Source: Conexibacter sp. (GTDB taxonomy: Bacteria; Actinomycetota; Thermoleophilia; Solirubrobacterales; Solirubrobacteraceae). Taken from it: DNA of 6,244 nucleotides. The stretch spans positions 1-6,244 of the forward strand of contig JAOPZP010000310.1 in assembly GCA_025964055.1 (NCBI GenBank), read 5' to 3'. Shown one piece after another: positions 1 through 4,876 of this stretch (its first letter is position 1; every line of letters begins with the position of its first letter). The notes beneath the pieces are model-generated. The model made no database searches, was not told the origin of the DNA, and saw only the letters and a program-made list of their open reading frames with translations. The position numbers were made by a program, and so were the translations under genes.

Positions 1-308
1 CGGCCGGCCGACGCGCTGCTGTGCGCGCGCCGCGCCCGGCGGATCATCGCCCACGTGCCGGCGCCGACGATGCCGTCGGCGTGCAGGTGGTGGCGGCGCT
101 GGAAGCGCTTGACCGCACGCAGGGTCCCGCGACCGAAGACGCCGTCGACGGGGGAGAGGTGCAGGTCGCGCTGGAGGCGCTTGACGGCCGTGCCGTGGCT
201 GCCGTGCTTCAGCGGCTTGGCGTCGGCGGTGGAGGCGGCTGCGGCGGGCAGGGCGACGAGCGTCGCGGCGAGCAGCGCCAGGAGGAGGCGGAAGATGGGG
301 GCAGGCAT
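1..308 (-). CDS. secreted peptidoglycan-binding domain protein (C-terminus outside window)
   Basis: The minus strand reads from an ATG at 308 to the window edge without a stop (102 complete codons), so the 3' part is missing. Residues 1-25 form a signal peptide: little charge before R7, a hydrophobic core of Leu/Ala at about 8-20, and a small-residue cleavage zone (PAAAA near 21-25). Residues 33-90 match the PG_binding_1 repeat: KHGSHGTAVKRLQRDL, then VDGVFGRGTLRAVKRFQ, then ADGIVGAGTWAMI. This three-helix fold binds the peptidoglycan stem peptide outside the cell. Such domains usually sit beside a hydrolase or a second binding domain, so a catalytic part may lie beyond the edge (inference). 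The start is fixed by the signal peptide and by the riboswitch that ends 8 nt upstream. There is no strong Shine-Dalgarno; AGGCG eight bases upstream is the best candidate and lies within the riboswitch closing stem. Confidence in the domain is high; the full architecture is unknown. Confidence 0.88.
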   Translation of the reverse strand, partial: MPAPIFRLLLALLAATLVALPAAAASTADAKPLKHGSHGTAVKRLQRDLHLSPVDGVFGRGTLRAVKRFQRRHHLHADGIVGAGTWAMIRRARRAHSSASAG

Positions 309-315
309 GGTTGGG

Positions 316-454
316 GCGCCTGCGAGGTGAGCTGTCGGGCTCGCGCTGCGGAGAGCAGCGCTACGACGTCATCCGGACGTCGATTCGCCCCGGCGGCCGG
401 TCCTCGGCCGCAGTGGGTCCCCCGTCCGTTCGCGAGCGAACGATTCGGCGCGCC
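316..454 (-). ncRNA. ydaO/yuaA-type c-di-AMP riboswitch
   Basis: The minus-strand leader of the peptidoglycan-binding gene carries the conserved blocks of this riboswitch in order: GCGCCGAATCG (451-441), a hairpin CGTTCG/CGAACG (442-437 with 432-427), GGGGGACCCA (423-414), a hairpin GCGGCC/GGCCGC (411-406 with 398-393), GGGGCGAATCG (391-381), a hairpin GACGTC/GACGTC (381-376 with 370-365), a hairpin CGCTGC/GCAGCG (360-355 with 349-344), and the 3' signature GACAGCTCACCTCGCAGGCG (about 336-317). P1 closes by pairing GCGCC (451-447) with GGCGC (320-316). Known members bind cyclic di-AMP, switch expression off, and in actinobacteria often precede cell-wall hydrolase or resuscitation genes, which fits the gene downstream. 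No terminator hairpin with a U-tract lies between aptamer and ATG. The SD-like AGGCG is part of the P1 3' strand, so translational control is plausible (inference). Confidence 0.9.
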
Positions 455-476
455 GTCGTTCTACCACCCAAAATCC

Positions 477-516
477 CTGCAAGCTGCAACATCCATTGCA
501 GCCCGTTGTCCTGCAA
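477..516. repeat. cluster of four TTGCAG/CTGCAA hexamers with an inverted pair
   Basis: CTGCAA occurs at 477-482, 484-489 and 511-516, and its complement TTGCAG at 496-501. The pair GCTGCAA (483-489) and TTGCAGC (496-502) is a perfect 7-bp inverted repeat with a 6-nt spacer. The block starts directly after the stop codon of the last exporter gene and ends upstream of the riboswitch. It could act as a hairpin at the end of the exporter transcript, as an operator, or supply TTGCAG as a -35-like hexamer for the riboswitch gene. A candidate -10 for that gene, TAGAAC at 463-458, is not at normal spacing from any of the copies. Function is unknown. Confidence 0.45.
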
Positions 517-1281
517 CTACACGCCCACGCGACCCAGGCGGCGCACGGCGAGCGAGCCGAGCGCCGCGAGCAGCGCGGCGACCGCCAGCAGCGCCGGCCA
601 GGTGTCGGCCCACGTCACGCTGCCGGTGAAGCCCTGGCGCACGCCCTCCAGCACGAACGTGACCGGGTTGACCGTCGCGATCGCCCTCAGCCAGCCCGAC
701 AGCAGCTCCTTCGGCGCGTAGGCGGTGGTGAACAGCACGGCCACGAACCCGGCGGTCTGCATCAGCGGCGCGGCCTGCTGCGTGCGGAACCGCAGCGCCA
801 CCAGCACGGCGTAGAACGCGACCGCCGTCGCCAGACCCATCACGAGCACGACGTCCAGCGCCAGCGCCCCGACGCCGGGGAAGGCGACGCCGAGCGCGAA
901 GGCCACCAGGAGCAGGAACGTCGCCGGCAGCAGCGCCCGCAGCGCCGCCGAGGCGACGATCCCGAGCAGGATCGTCGTCCGCGGCGCGGGGCAGACCATG
1001 AGCCGGTCGAACCACCCGCGCTCGATGTCGCGCGCGAGGTTGACGCCGGTCGCCGCGCCGGTGAACGACGCGCCCTGCAGCAGGCCGACGGGCACGATGA
1101 ACGTCCGGAAGTCGGTCGCGTCGAAGCCCGGCAGGCGCGCGGCCTCGCCGAACACGCCGCTCAGGCCGACCAGGAAGATCGTCGGCGCCAGCACGCCCGG
1201 CAGCGCCGCGCCCGGCACGCGCGTGATCTCGTTCAGCGCGCGCACGACCAGCGCCCGGACGACCTCGAGATTCGACCTCAT
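517..1281 (-). CDS. ABC-2 type exporter permease (second permease subunit, DrrB-like)
   Basis: A 254-aa membrane protein with about six hydrophobic segments (roughly 24-42, 61-80, 103-133, 139-163, 173-188 and 226-246), the usual size and layout of an ABC-2 permease. Between the second and third segments sits the family motif LARDIERGWFDRLMVCPAPR (82-101), the cytoplasmic coupling region facing the ATPase. Near the C-terminus PKELLSGWLRAIATVNPVTF (190-209) matches the conserved NP-containing loop before the last helix. The start ATG at 1281 overlaps the TGA of the preceding permease as ATGA, so translation is probably coupled; GGAAGG lies 11 nt upstream. It shares the xRGWFDRLxxxPxPR pattern with its neighbour, so the two are paralogues that would form a heterodimer with two copies of the ATPase. 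The exported substrate cannot be read from sequence. Confidence 0.9.
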   Translation of the reverse strand: MRSNLEVVRALVVRALNEITRVPGAALPGVLAPTIFLVGLSGVFGEAARLPGFDATDFRTFIVPVGLLQGASFTGAATGVNLARDIERGWFDRLMVCPAPRTTILLGIVASAALRALLPATFLLLVAFALGVAFPGVGALALDVVLVMGLATAVAFYAVLVALRFRTQQAAPLMQTAGFVAVLFTTAYAPKELLSGWLRAIATVNPVTFVLEGVRQGFTGSVTWADTWPALLAVAALLAALGSLAVRRLGRVGV

Positions 1282-2045
1282 GCGTCGCGCAGCCTTCCGC
1301 GCAGCGCCCAGACGGCGAGCGCGACGAAGGCCGCCGTCATCGCCGCCGCCGCGGCCACGCCCTCCAGCGCCGCACGCGCCGAGACCGCCGAGATGATGGG
1401 GTCGCGCATGCCCTCGGCGATGTAGCTCAGCGGGTTGTAGTCCGCGAACCACGACGCCGGCGCCTGCAGCAGCTCCCGCGGGAACCACGCGCTGGAGACC
1501 AGCAGGATCACGAACACGATCGGGAAGATGCCCTGGACGGTCGAGGCGTTGCGCGCCCGCAGCGCGAGCACGACGCCGAGCGCCGCGAACCCGGTCCCGG
1601 CCAGCACGCCGATCACCAGCACGAGCAGCACGCCCGGGACGCCCGCGTGCACGGTCGCGCCGAAGAGCAGGCCGAGCACCAGGAACCACACGACCTGGCC
1701 CGCCGCGATCGCCGACCCGGCCAGGATCCGCCCGAGCACGATCGACACGCGCGGGATGGGAGAGGCGACGAGTCGGTCGAAGAACCCGCCCTCGATCTCC
1801 AGCGCCGTCCCGATGCCCTGCATCACGCCACCCAGCAGCAGCGACTGCGTGATCGCGCCGGCGAGCTCGAAGTCCAGGAACCCACCGACCTGCGGGAAGC
1901 CGGGCAGGTCGGTCGTGCGCGTCAGCCCACCGGTGTTCACGGCCAGGAAGAGCGTCGGCATGATCACCAGCGGGGCGAGGAACTGCGGGCGGCGCACGGC
2001 GCCCATGAGCGTCCGCCGCGCGAGCGCCAGGGCGGGGGCGATCAC
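1278..2045 (-). CDS. ABC-2 type exporter permease (first permease subunit, DrrB-like)
   Basis: A 255-aa protein starting at a GTG that overlaps the ATPase stop as GTGA; the next in-frame Met (residue 14) would lose the basic N-terminus and the overlap. About six hydrophobic segments are visible (roughly 23-38, 62-82, 101-130, 134-162, 171-186 and 226-248). The coupling motif is IEGGFFDRLVASPIPR (84-99), and the C-terminal loop FPRELLQAPASWFADYNPLS (188-207) has the conserved NP. Both are typical of DrrB/ABC-2 drug or lipid exporters of the cytoplasmic membrane. The gene lies between the ATPase and a second, related permease, giving a one-ATPase, two-permease operon. In such systems the two permeases form the transmembrane pathway. 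Start choice is well supported by the overlap; substrate is unknown. Confidence 0.9.
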   Translation of the reverse strand: MIAPALALARRTLMGAVRRPQFLAPLVIMPTLFLAVNTGGLTRTTDLPGFPQVGGFLDFELAGAITQSLLLGGVMQGIGTALEIEGGFFDRLVASPIPRVSIVLGRILAGSAIAAGQVVWFLVLGLLFGATVHAGVPGVLLVLVIGVLAGTGFAALGVVLALRARNASTVQGIFPIVFVILLVSSAWFPRELLQAPASWFADYNPLSYIAEGMRDPIISAVSARAALEGVAAAAAMTAAFVALAVWALRGRLRDA

Positions 2046-3028
2046 GCGGGCACGACGGGCTGGGCCTCGCCGGCACCCTCGAGGTGGTGGCCGGTCTGCT
2101 CGGCGAAGACGTCGTCGAGCGTCGGACGCACGACCTCGATGCCCTCGACCACGCACCCGGCCTCGTCCAGCGCCCGCACGACCGGCGCGATGGCTGCGGC
2201 GCCCTCGGCGACCCGCAGCGACAGCTGCGCGCCGCGCGCGCCGGGCCCCGGCGTCAGCAGCTCGCCGATCGGCCCGACCGCGATGCGCGCCGCCTCGACG
2301 TCGGGCTCCGGCCCGCCCAACGTGATGTCCAGGTGCGGCGCGCCGACCTGCGCCTTGAGCGCCGCAGGCGTGCCCTCGGCGACGAGCACGCCGGCGTCGA
2401 TGATCCCGACGCGGTCGGCCAGCTGGTCGGCCTCCTCGAGGTACTGCGTCGTGAGGAAGACGGTCGTGCCCTCGTCGCGCAGCCGGCGGACCTCGTCCCA
2501 CAGCGTGGCGCGCGACGTCGGGTCCAGCCCGGTGGTCGGCTCATCGAGGAAGAGCACCTCGGGCTCGTGGATGAGCGCCATCGCCAGGTCCAGGCGCCGG
2601 CGCATGCCGCCCGAGTAGGTCGCGACGCGACGCTCGGCGGCCTGCTCCAGCCCGACGCGTTCGATCAGCAGCGCGGCGCGGTCGGCCACCGCCCGCCGCG
2701 GGATGCCGTGCAGCGTGGCCTGCAGCTCCATCAGCTCGCGGCCGGTCATCAGCAGGTCCAGCGCCGCCTCCTGCAGCGCGACCCCGATGCGCCGGCGAAC
2801 CTCACCCGGCTGGGTGGCGACGTCGAAGCCGGCGATCGTCGCGTGCCCGCCCGTCGGGCGCAGCAGCGTGACGAGCATCCGCACCGTGGTGGTCTTGCCG
2901 GCGCCGTTGGGCCCCAGGAACCCGTACACCTCGCCCGGTGCGACCGCGAGGTCGATGCCCGCGACAGCCTTCAACCCACCCTTGAACTCGCGTTGCAGGC
3001 CGACGGTCTCGATGGCGGGACGGGACAC
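2042..3028 (-). CDS. DrrA-family ABC exporter ATP-binding protein
   Basis: A 328-aa ATPase (numbered from GTG at 3028) that powers the two permeases encoded behind it. Walker A is GPNGAGKT (39-46), Q-loop Gln86, signature YSGGMRRR (138-145), Walker B VLFLDEP with D162/E163, and the D-loop GLDP (167-170). The switch position reads TTQYLEEADQLADRV (193-207): Gln195 replaces the usual His, as in the daunorubicin-resistance DrrA family. The C-terminal about 100 residues, ending with PTLDDVFAEQTGHHLEG, are the DrrA-type extension. Two starts are possible: ATG at 3037, where AGGA abuts the ATG and cannot serve it, or GTG at 3028, which has AGGA eight bases upstream and TAGGAT ending seven bases upstream. 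I prefer the GTG. The stop overlaps the next start. It is transcribed divergently from the sigma factor gene. An antisense open frame extends upstream across the sigma gene but is a GC-rich shadow. Confidence 0.93.
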   Translation of the reverse strand: MSRPAIETVGLQREFKGGLKAVAGIDLAVAPGEVYGFLGPNGAGKTTTVRMLVTLLRPTGGHATIAGFDVATQPGEVRRRIGVALQEAALDLLMTGRELMELQATLHGIPRRAVADRAALLIERVGLEQAAERRVATYSGGMRRRLDLAMALIHEPEVLFLDEPTTGLDPTSRATLWDEVRRLRDEGTTVFLTTQYLEEADQLADRVGIIDAGVLVAEGTPAALKAQVGAPHLDITLGGPEPDVEAARIAVGPIGELLTPGPGARGAQLSLRVAEGAAAIAPVVRALDEAGCVVEGIEVVRPTLDDVFAEQTGHHLEGAGEAQPVVPA

Positions 3029-3035
3029 CGCGCGC

Positions 3036-3041
3036 ATCCTA
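3036..3041 (-). promoter_or_regulatory. candidate -10 (TAGGAT) for the exporter operon
   Basis: TAGGAT on the minus strand fits the TANNNT form of actinobacterial -10 elements and ends seven bases before the GTG at 3028, so transcription would begin at or next to that start codon. Its AGGA core could instead be a Shine-Dalgarno site for the same GTG if transcription starts farther up. In that case TAGCGT at 3063-3058 is an alternative -10. No convincing -35 was found for either. Confidence 0.35.
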
Positions 3042-3052
3042 CGGCCCCCGGC

Positions 3053-3062
3053 GGGTAACGCT
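3053..3062 (+). promoter_or_regulatory. candidate -10 region (GGGTAACGCT) of the sigma factor gene
   Basis: The TA of this decamer lies 12 bases before the sigma ATG at 3068, the distance expected for a leaderless transcript. AGGA at 3063-3066 is only one base from the ATG, too close to act as a Shine-Dalgarno site, which supports a leaderless start. A closely similar decamer (GGGTAGCCCT) stands at the identical distance before the ATG at 6082. The site overlaps, on the other strand, TAGCGT (3063-3058), a possible alternative -10 for the exporter operon. Confidence 0.35.
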
Positions 3063-3067
3063 AGGAC

Positions 3068-4126
3068 ATGGATCTCGACGACACCCAGCGCGCCGCCGTC
3101 ACCAGCCTGCTCGACGTCTCCGAGGAAAGCGGCGTCCTCTGCCTGGGCGACATCGCGGCGCTCATGAGCCGCCTCGAGCTCGACGACGACGCCCAGGGCG
3201 CCATCGAGGACGAGGCGCGCACGCGCGGCCTCGAGATCACCGACGACTGCGGCCACGCCCGCGTCCCTGCGACCCACTACGTCAACGGCGACATCGCCGG
3301 CGCGACGACCGACGCGCTGTCGCTGTTCCTGCGCGAGATCCGCAAGCACCCGCTGCTGACCGCCGACGAGGAGATCGAGCTGGCCAAGCGCATCGAGAAC
3401 GGCGACGAGGCCGCGAAGGAGCGGATGATCACCTCCAACTTGGCGCTCGTCGTCTCGATCGCCAAGCGCTACCCGACCGACGGCATGACGCTGCTGGACC
3501 TCATCCAGGAGGGGATCTTCGGGCTGATCCGCGCGGCCGAGAAGTTCGACTGGCGCCGCGGCTTCAAGTTCTCCACCTACGCGACGTACTGGATCCGCCA
3601 GGCGATCCAGCGCGGGATGGAGAACAAGGAGCGCACGATCCGCATCCCCACCAACGTGCTGCAGCGCGAGCGCCGGGTGCAGCGCGCCGAGAAGGAGCTC
3701 TCGGCCGAGCTCGGGCGGCCGCCGACCGACGAGGAGGTCGCCGCGCGCGCCGAGCTCGAGGTCGGCGACGTCGATGCCCTGCGCGACATGGCCCGGACCG
3801 TGACGAGCCTGGATCGCCCGGTGGGCGAGGCCGGAGAGACCGCGTTCGGCGACCTGCTGCCGTCCGACGCCCCGGCGCCCGAGGAGCAGGTCGTGGTGAG
3901 CCTGCGCGCGAGCGCGGTCCGCCACGCGCTGGAGGGGCTCTCGGAGCCGGAGCGCGCGGTCGTCCAGATGCGCTACGGGCTCAACGGCGACGCCAAGCCG
4001 GTCGGCGTGCAGGAGATCGGGCGGCGCCTCGGCCTGCGCCAGAACGAGGTGCGCAGCCTGGAGCGCCGGGCGCTGGAGCACCTGTCGACGGTCCGCGAGA
4101 TCGAAGCCCTGCAGGACGCGGCGTAG
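3068..4126 (+). CDS. sigma-70 family RNA polymerase sigma factor (group 1/2-like, divergent)
   Basis: A 352-aa sigma factor that directs RNA polymerase to promoters. Residues about 9-60 are acidic and resemble region 1.1 (short helices, ending GLEITDD). Region 1.2 covers about 81-113 (ALSLFLREIRKHPLLTADEE). Region 2 covers 114-192, with NLALVVSIAKRY, DLIQEGIFGLIRAAEKFD and FKFSTYATYWIRQAIQRGM. Region 3 runs from about 193 to 275 (RIPTNV; LGRPPTDEEVAARAEL). Region 4 covers about 283-340, with the helix-turn-helix VQEIGRRLGLRQNEVRSLER at 314-333. Several DNA-contacting positions differ from E. coli sigma-70. The -35 helix reads RQNEVRSLE where sigma-70 has TRERIRQIE. The melting pair is Y174-W175 rather than WW. 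T440 is Q181. The extended -10 residues H455/E458 are N196/Q199. A group 2 alternative factor is therefore more likely than the housekeeping one, although the 1.1-like domain is primary-like. No anti-sigma gene is adjacent. Confidence 0.93.
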   Translation: MDLDDTQRAAVTSLLDVSEESGVLCLGDIAALMSRLELDDDAQGAIEDEARTRGLEITDDCGHARVPATHYVNGDIAGATTDALSLFLREIRKHPLLTADEEIELAKRIENGDEAAKERMITSNLALVVSIAKRYPTDGMTLLDLIQEGIFGLIRAAEKFDWRRGFKFSTYATYWIRQAIQRGMENKERTIRIPTNVLQRERRVQRAEKELSAELGRPPTDEEVAARAELEVGDVDALRDMARTVTSLDRPVGEAGETAFGDLLPSDAPAPEEQVVVSLRASAVRHALEGLSEPERAVVQMRYGLNGDAKPVGVQEIGRRLGLRQNEVRSLERRALEHLSTVREIEALQDAA

Positions 4127-4134
4127 CGGGTTGT

Positions 4135-4163
4135 GCCGTCCGGATCACGTGGATCCGGACGGC
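4135..4163 (+). terminator. hairpin terminator of the sigma factor gene
   Basis: Nine bases after the sigma stop codon, GCCGTCCGGATC (4135-4146) and GATCCGGACGGC (4152-4163) form a perfect 12-bp stem with a 5-nt loop (ACGTG). The following bases are CCCGCCC, with no U-tract, a form common in high-GC actinobacteria. It could equally protect the 3' end of the mRNA. Confidence 0.7.
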
Positions 4164-4361
4164 CCCGCCCGGGCCTAGGCCACCGCTATTTTCTTACATC
4201 CCAGGACGAGTGTTCTTGCCTGGGCGGCATAACACTCCTGACCACCAGGACTGGCCGCCGATCCGAGGATCGGCGCGTTGCCTGGCTGGATCCACCACGA
4301 GGGAGGATCCCGATCAAGTGGGCAGCCCGCCGGACGACAGAGGGTAGCCATTTCGCTGACG
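4164..4361. other. gene-free, strongly structured intergenic stretch
   Basis: No credible coding frame was found; the one long open frame starts without a ribosome site and runs through the terminator. The stretch is richer in A/T than the genes (for example CTATTTTCTTAC near 4186-4197). It holds many possible stems: CCCAGG (4200-4205) with CCTGGG (4219-4224), GAGTGTT (4208-4214) with AACACTC (4231-4237), GGCGGC (4223-4228) with GCCGCC (4254-4259), and GCCGATCC (4257-4264) with GGATCGGC (4267-4274). The first three are mutually overlapping, as in an RNA with alternative folds. GGAGGAT at 4302-4308 repeats the cold-shock gene's ribosome site. GGGTAGCCAT at 4342-4351 resembles the near-leaderless -10 decamers seen elsewhere in the window. 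It may be an upstream leader or a small RNA; I do not recognise a known family. Confidence 0.4.
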
Positions 4362-4390
4362 ATGACGCGGCCGTCCAGGGGTGCTAGCCT
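4362..4390 (+). promoter_or_regulatory. candidate promoter of the cold-shock gene
   Basis: ATGACG (4362-4367) matches TTGACA at four of six positions. After a 17-base spacer comes TAGCCT (4385-4390), which fits TANNNT and is preceded by TGC, the extended -10 pattern. Transcription would start near 4397, giving a leader of about 110 nt, in keeping with the long leaders typical of cold-shock genes. Assigned by eye only. Confidence 0.45.
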
Positions 4391-4403
4391 TCACCGGGTA
4401 CAG

Positions 4404-4423
4404 GTTGAGCGATGACGCTCAAC
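4404..4423 (+). promoter_or_regulatory. hairpin at the 5' end of the cold-shock leader
   Basis: GTTGAGCG (4404-4411) and CGCTCAAC (4416-4423) form a perfect 8-bp stem with the tetraloop ATGA. If transcription starts near 4397 the hairpin sits almost at the 5' end, where it could protect the mRNA. The loop contains an ATG that opens a 29-codon reading frame ending just before the cold-shock start. Confidence 0.5.
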
Positions 4424-4461
4424 ACCGCAGTGCCCGTGTGTCCGCAGTCGTTGCCAGAAGC

Positions 4462-4498
4462 ATCCTCCGCGTCACGCAGTGCACAACACCCGGAGGAT
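4462..4498 (+). promoter_or_regulatory. stem pairing the cold-shock Shine-Dalgarno with an upstream anti-SD
   Basis: ATCCTCCG (4462-4469) is a perfect 8-base complement of CGGAGGAT (4491-4498), with a 21-nt loop. The right arm contains GGAGGA (4492-4497), a strong Shine-Dalgarno site nine bases before the cold-shock ATG at 4507. Folding would hide the ribosome site. Temperature-dependent opening or refolding of such a stem would fit regulation of a cold-shock gene, but that is inference from pairing alone. Confidence 0.55.
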
Positions 4499-4506
4499 TG
4501 ATTTAC

Positions 4507-4710
4507 ATGGCTACTGGAACCGTGAAGTGGTTCAGCGACGAGAAGGGCTTCGGCTTCATCACCCCCGACGACGGGGGCAAGGACCTCTTCGTGCACCACT
4601 CGGCGATCAACAGCGACGGCTTCCGTTCGCTGCCCGAGGGCGCGAAGGTCTCCTACGAGGCTGAGAGCGGGCCCAAGGGCCCCAACGCGGTCAACGTTCA
4701 GCAGCTGTAG
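4507..4710 (+). CDS. csp: cold-shock protein (CspA family)
   Basis: A 67-aa protein, the standard length for the family, forming a single five-stranded OB-fold cold-shock domain. It opens with ATGTVKWFSDEKGFGFI (2-18), containing RNP1 (KGFGFI, 13-18), followed by RNP2 (DLFVHH, 26-31), with the aromatic residues that stack on single-stranded RNA or DNA. The end (GPKGPNAVNVQQL) is typical of actinobacterial members. Such proteins act as cytoplasmic RNA chaperones that melt mRNA secondary structure, often on cooling. The start is set by GGAGGA nine bases upstream. A long structured leader precedes it, and a 34-aa zinc-ribbon-like gene follows 51 nt downstream on the same strand, probably on the same transcript. 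Whether it is cold-induced or constitutive cannot be told from the protein. Confidence 0.96.
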   Translation: MATGTVKWFSDEKGFGFITPDDGGKDLFVHHSAINSDGFRSLPEGAKVSYEAESGPKGPNAVNVQQL

Positions 4711-4725
4711 CACCAAGCTCGCTGC

Positions 4726-4745
4726 TCGGCGCCTGATCGCGCCGA
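4726..4745 (+). terminator. intercistronic hairpin between the cold-shock and zinc-ribbon genes
   Basis: TCGGCGC (4726-4732) and GCGCCGA (4739-4745) form a perfect 7-bp stem with a 6-nt loop, starting 15 bases after the cold-shock stop. No U-tract follows, and the next gene's ribosome site begins within a few bases. It is more likely a partial terminator or 3'-end stabiliser that lowers expression of the second gene than a full stop (inference). Confidence 0.45.
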
Positions 4746-4761
4746 ACGAAAGGATCACGAG

Positions 4762-4866
4762 ATGATCCGTTTGATCTGCGGCAGCTGCCTGCGTCTTTGG
4801 GACGCGCAGCTGCACGGCCATCGCAGCACCTGCCCCCATTGCGGGGGCGCGCTGCGGTCGCACTGA
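4762..4866 (+). CDS. 34-aa zinc-ribbon-like small protein
   Basis: A short frame starting at ATG 4762 and ending at TGA 4864-4866. Two cysteine pairs, C6-x2-C9 and C24-x2-C27, are separated by 14 residues (ICGSC and CPHCGG), the pattern of a treble-clef/zinc-ribbon knuckle that binds one Zn(II). Other residues are basic or polar (R3, R11, H18, H20, R21, R32, H34), so nucleic-acid or ribosome contact is possible. Support for it being real: AAAGGA (4749-4754) stands seven bases before the ATG; about 85% of third positions are G or C, like the neighbours; and the cysteine spacing is orderly. It follows the cold-shock gene with a hairpin between and is closed by another hairpin ten bases after its stop. 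I do not recognise a named family. A role tied to RNA handling with the cold-shock protein is speculation. Confidence 0.72.
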   Translation: MIRLICGSCLRLWDAQLHGHRSTCPHCGGALRSH

Positions 4867-4876
4867 GAATGCAGAG

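Noticed and set aside
2042..4081. A single 679-codon open frame on the minus strand covering the ATPase and the whole antisense of the sigma factor gene
   Set aside because: Its upstream half is the antisense of a well-conserved sigma factor, and the ATPase domain begins cleanly near 3028. High G+C leaves antisense frames open.
4143..4315. Seven GATC sites in about 170 bp, suggesting a methylation-controlled region
   Set aside because: Several are halves of the hairpins or BamHI-like palindromes, GATC is also frequent in the coding sequence here, and Dam-type control is not expected in actinobacteria.
4318..4347. Nine-codon leader peptide from GTG after GGAGGAT
   Set aside because: The spacing of 11 bases is long, the peptide has no regulatory codon run, and it lies upstream of the best promoter candidate.
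4133..4387. 84-codon frame between the sigma factor and cold-shock genes
   Set aside because: It begins at a GTG just before the terminator hairpin, has no ribosome site, shows no domain pattern, and its composition is not coding-like.
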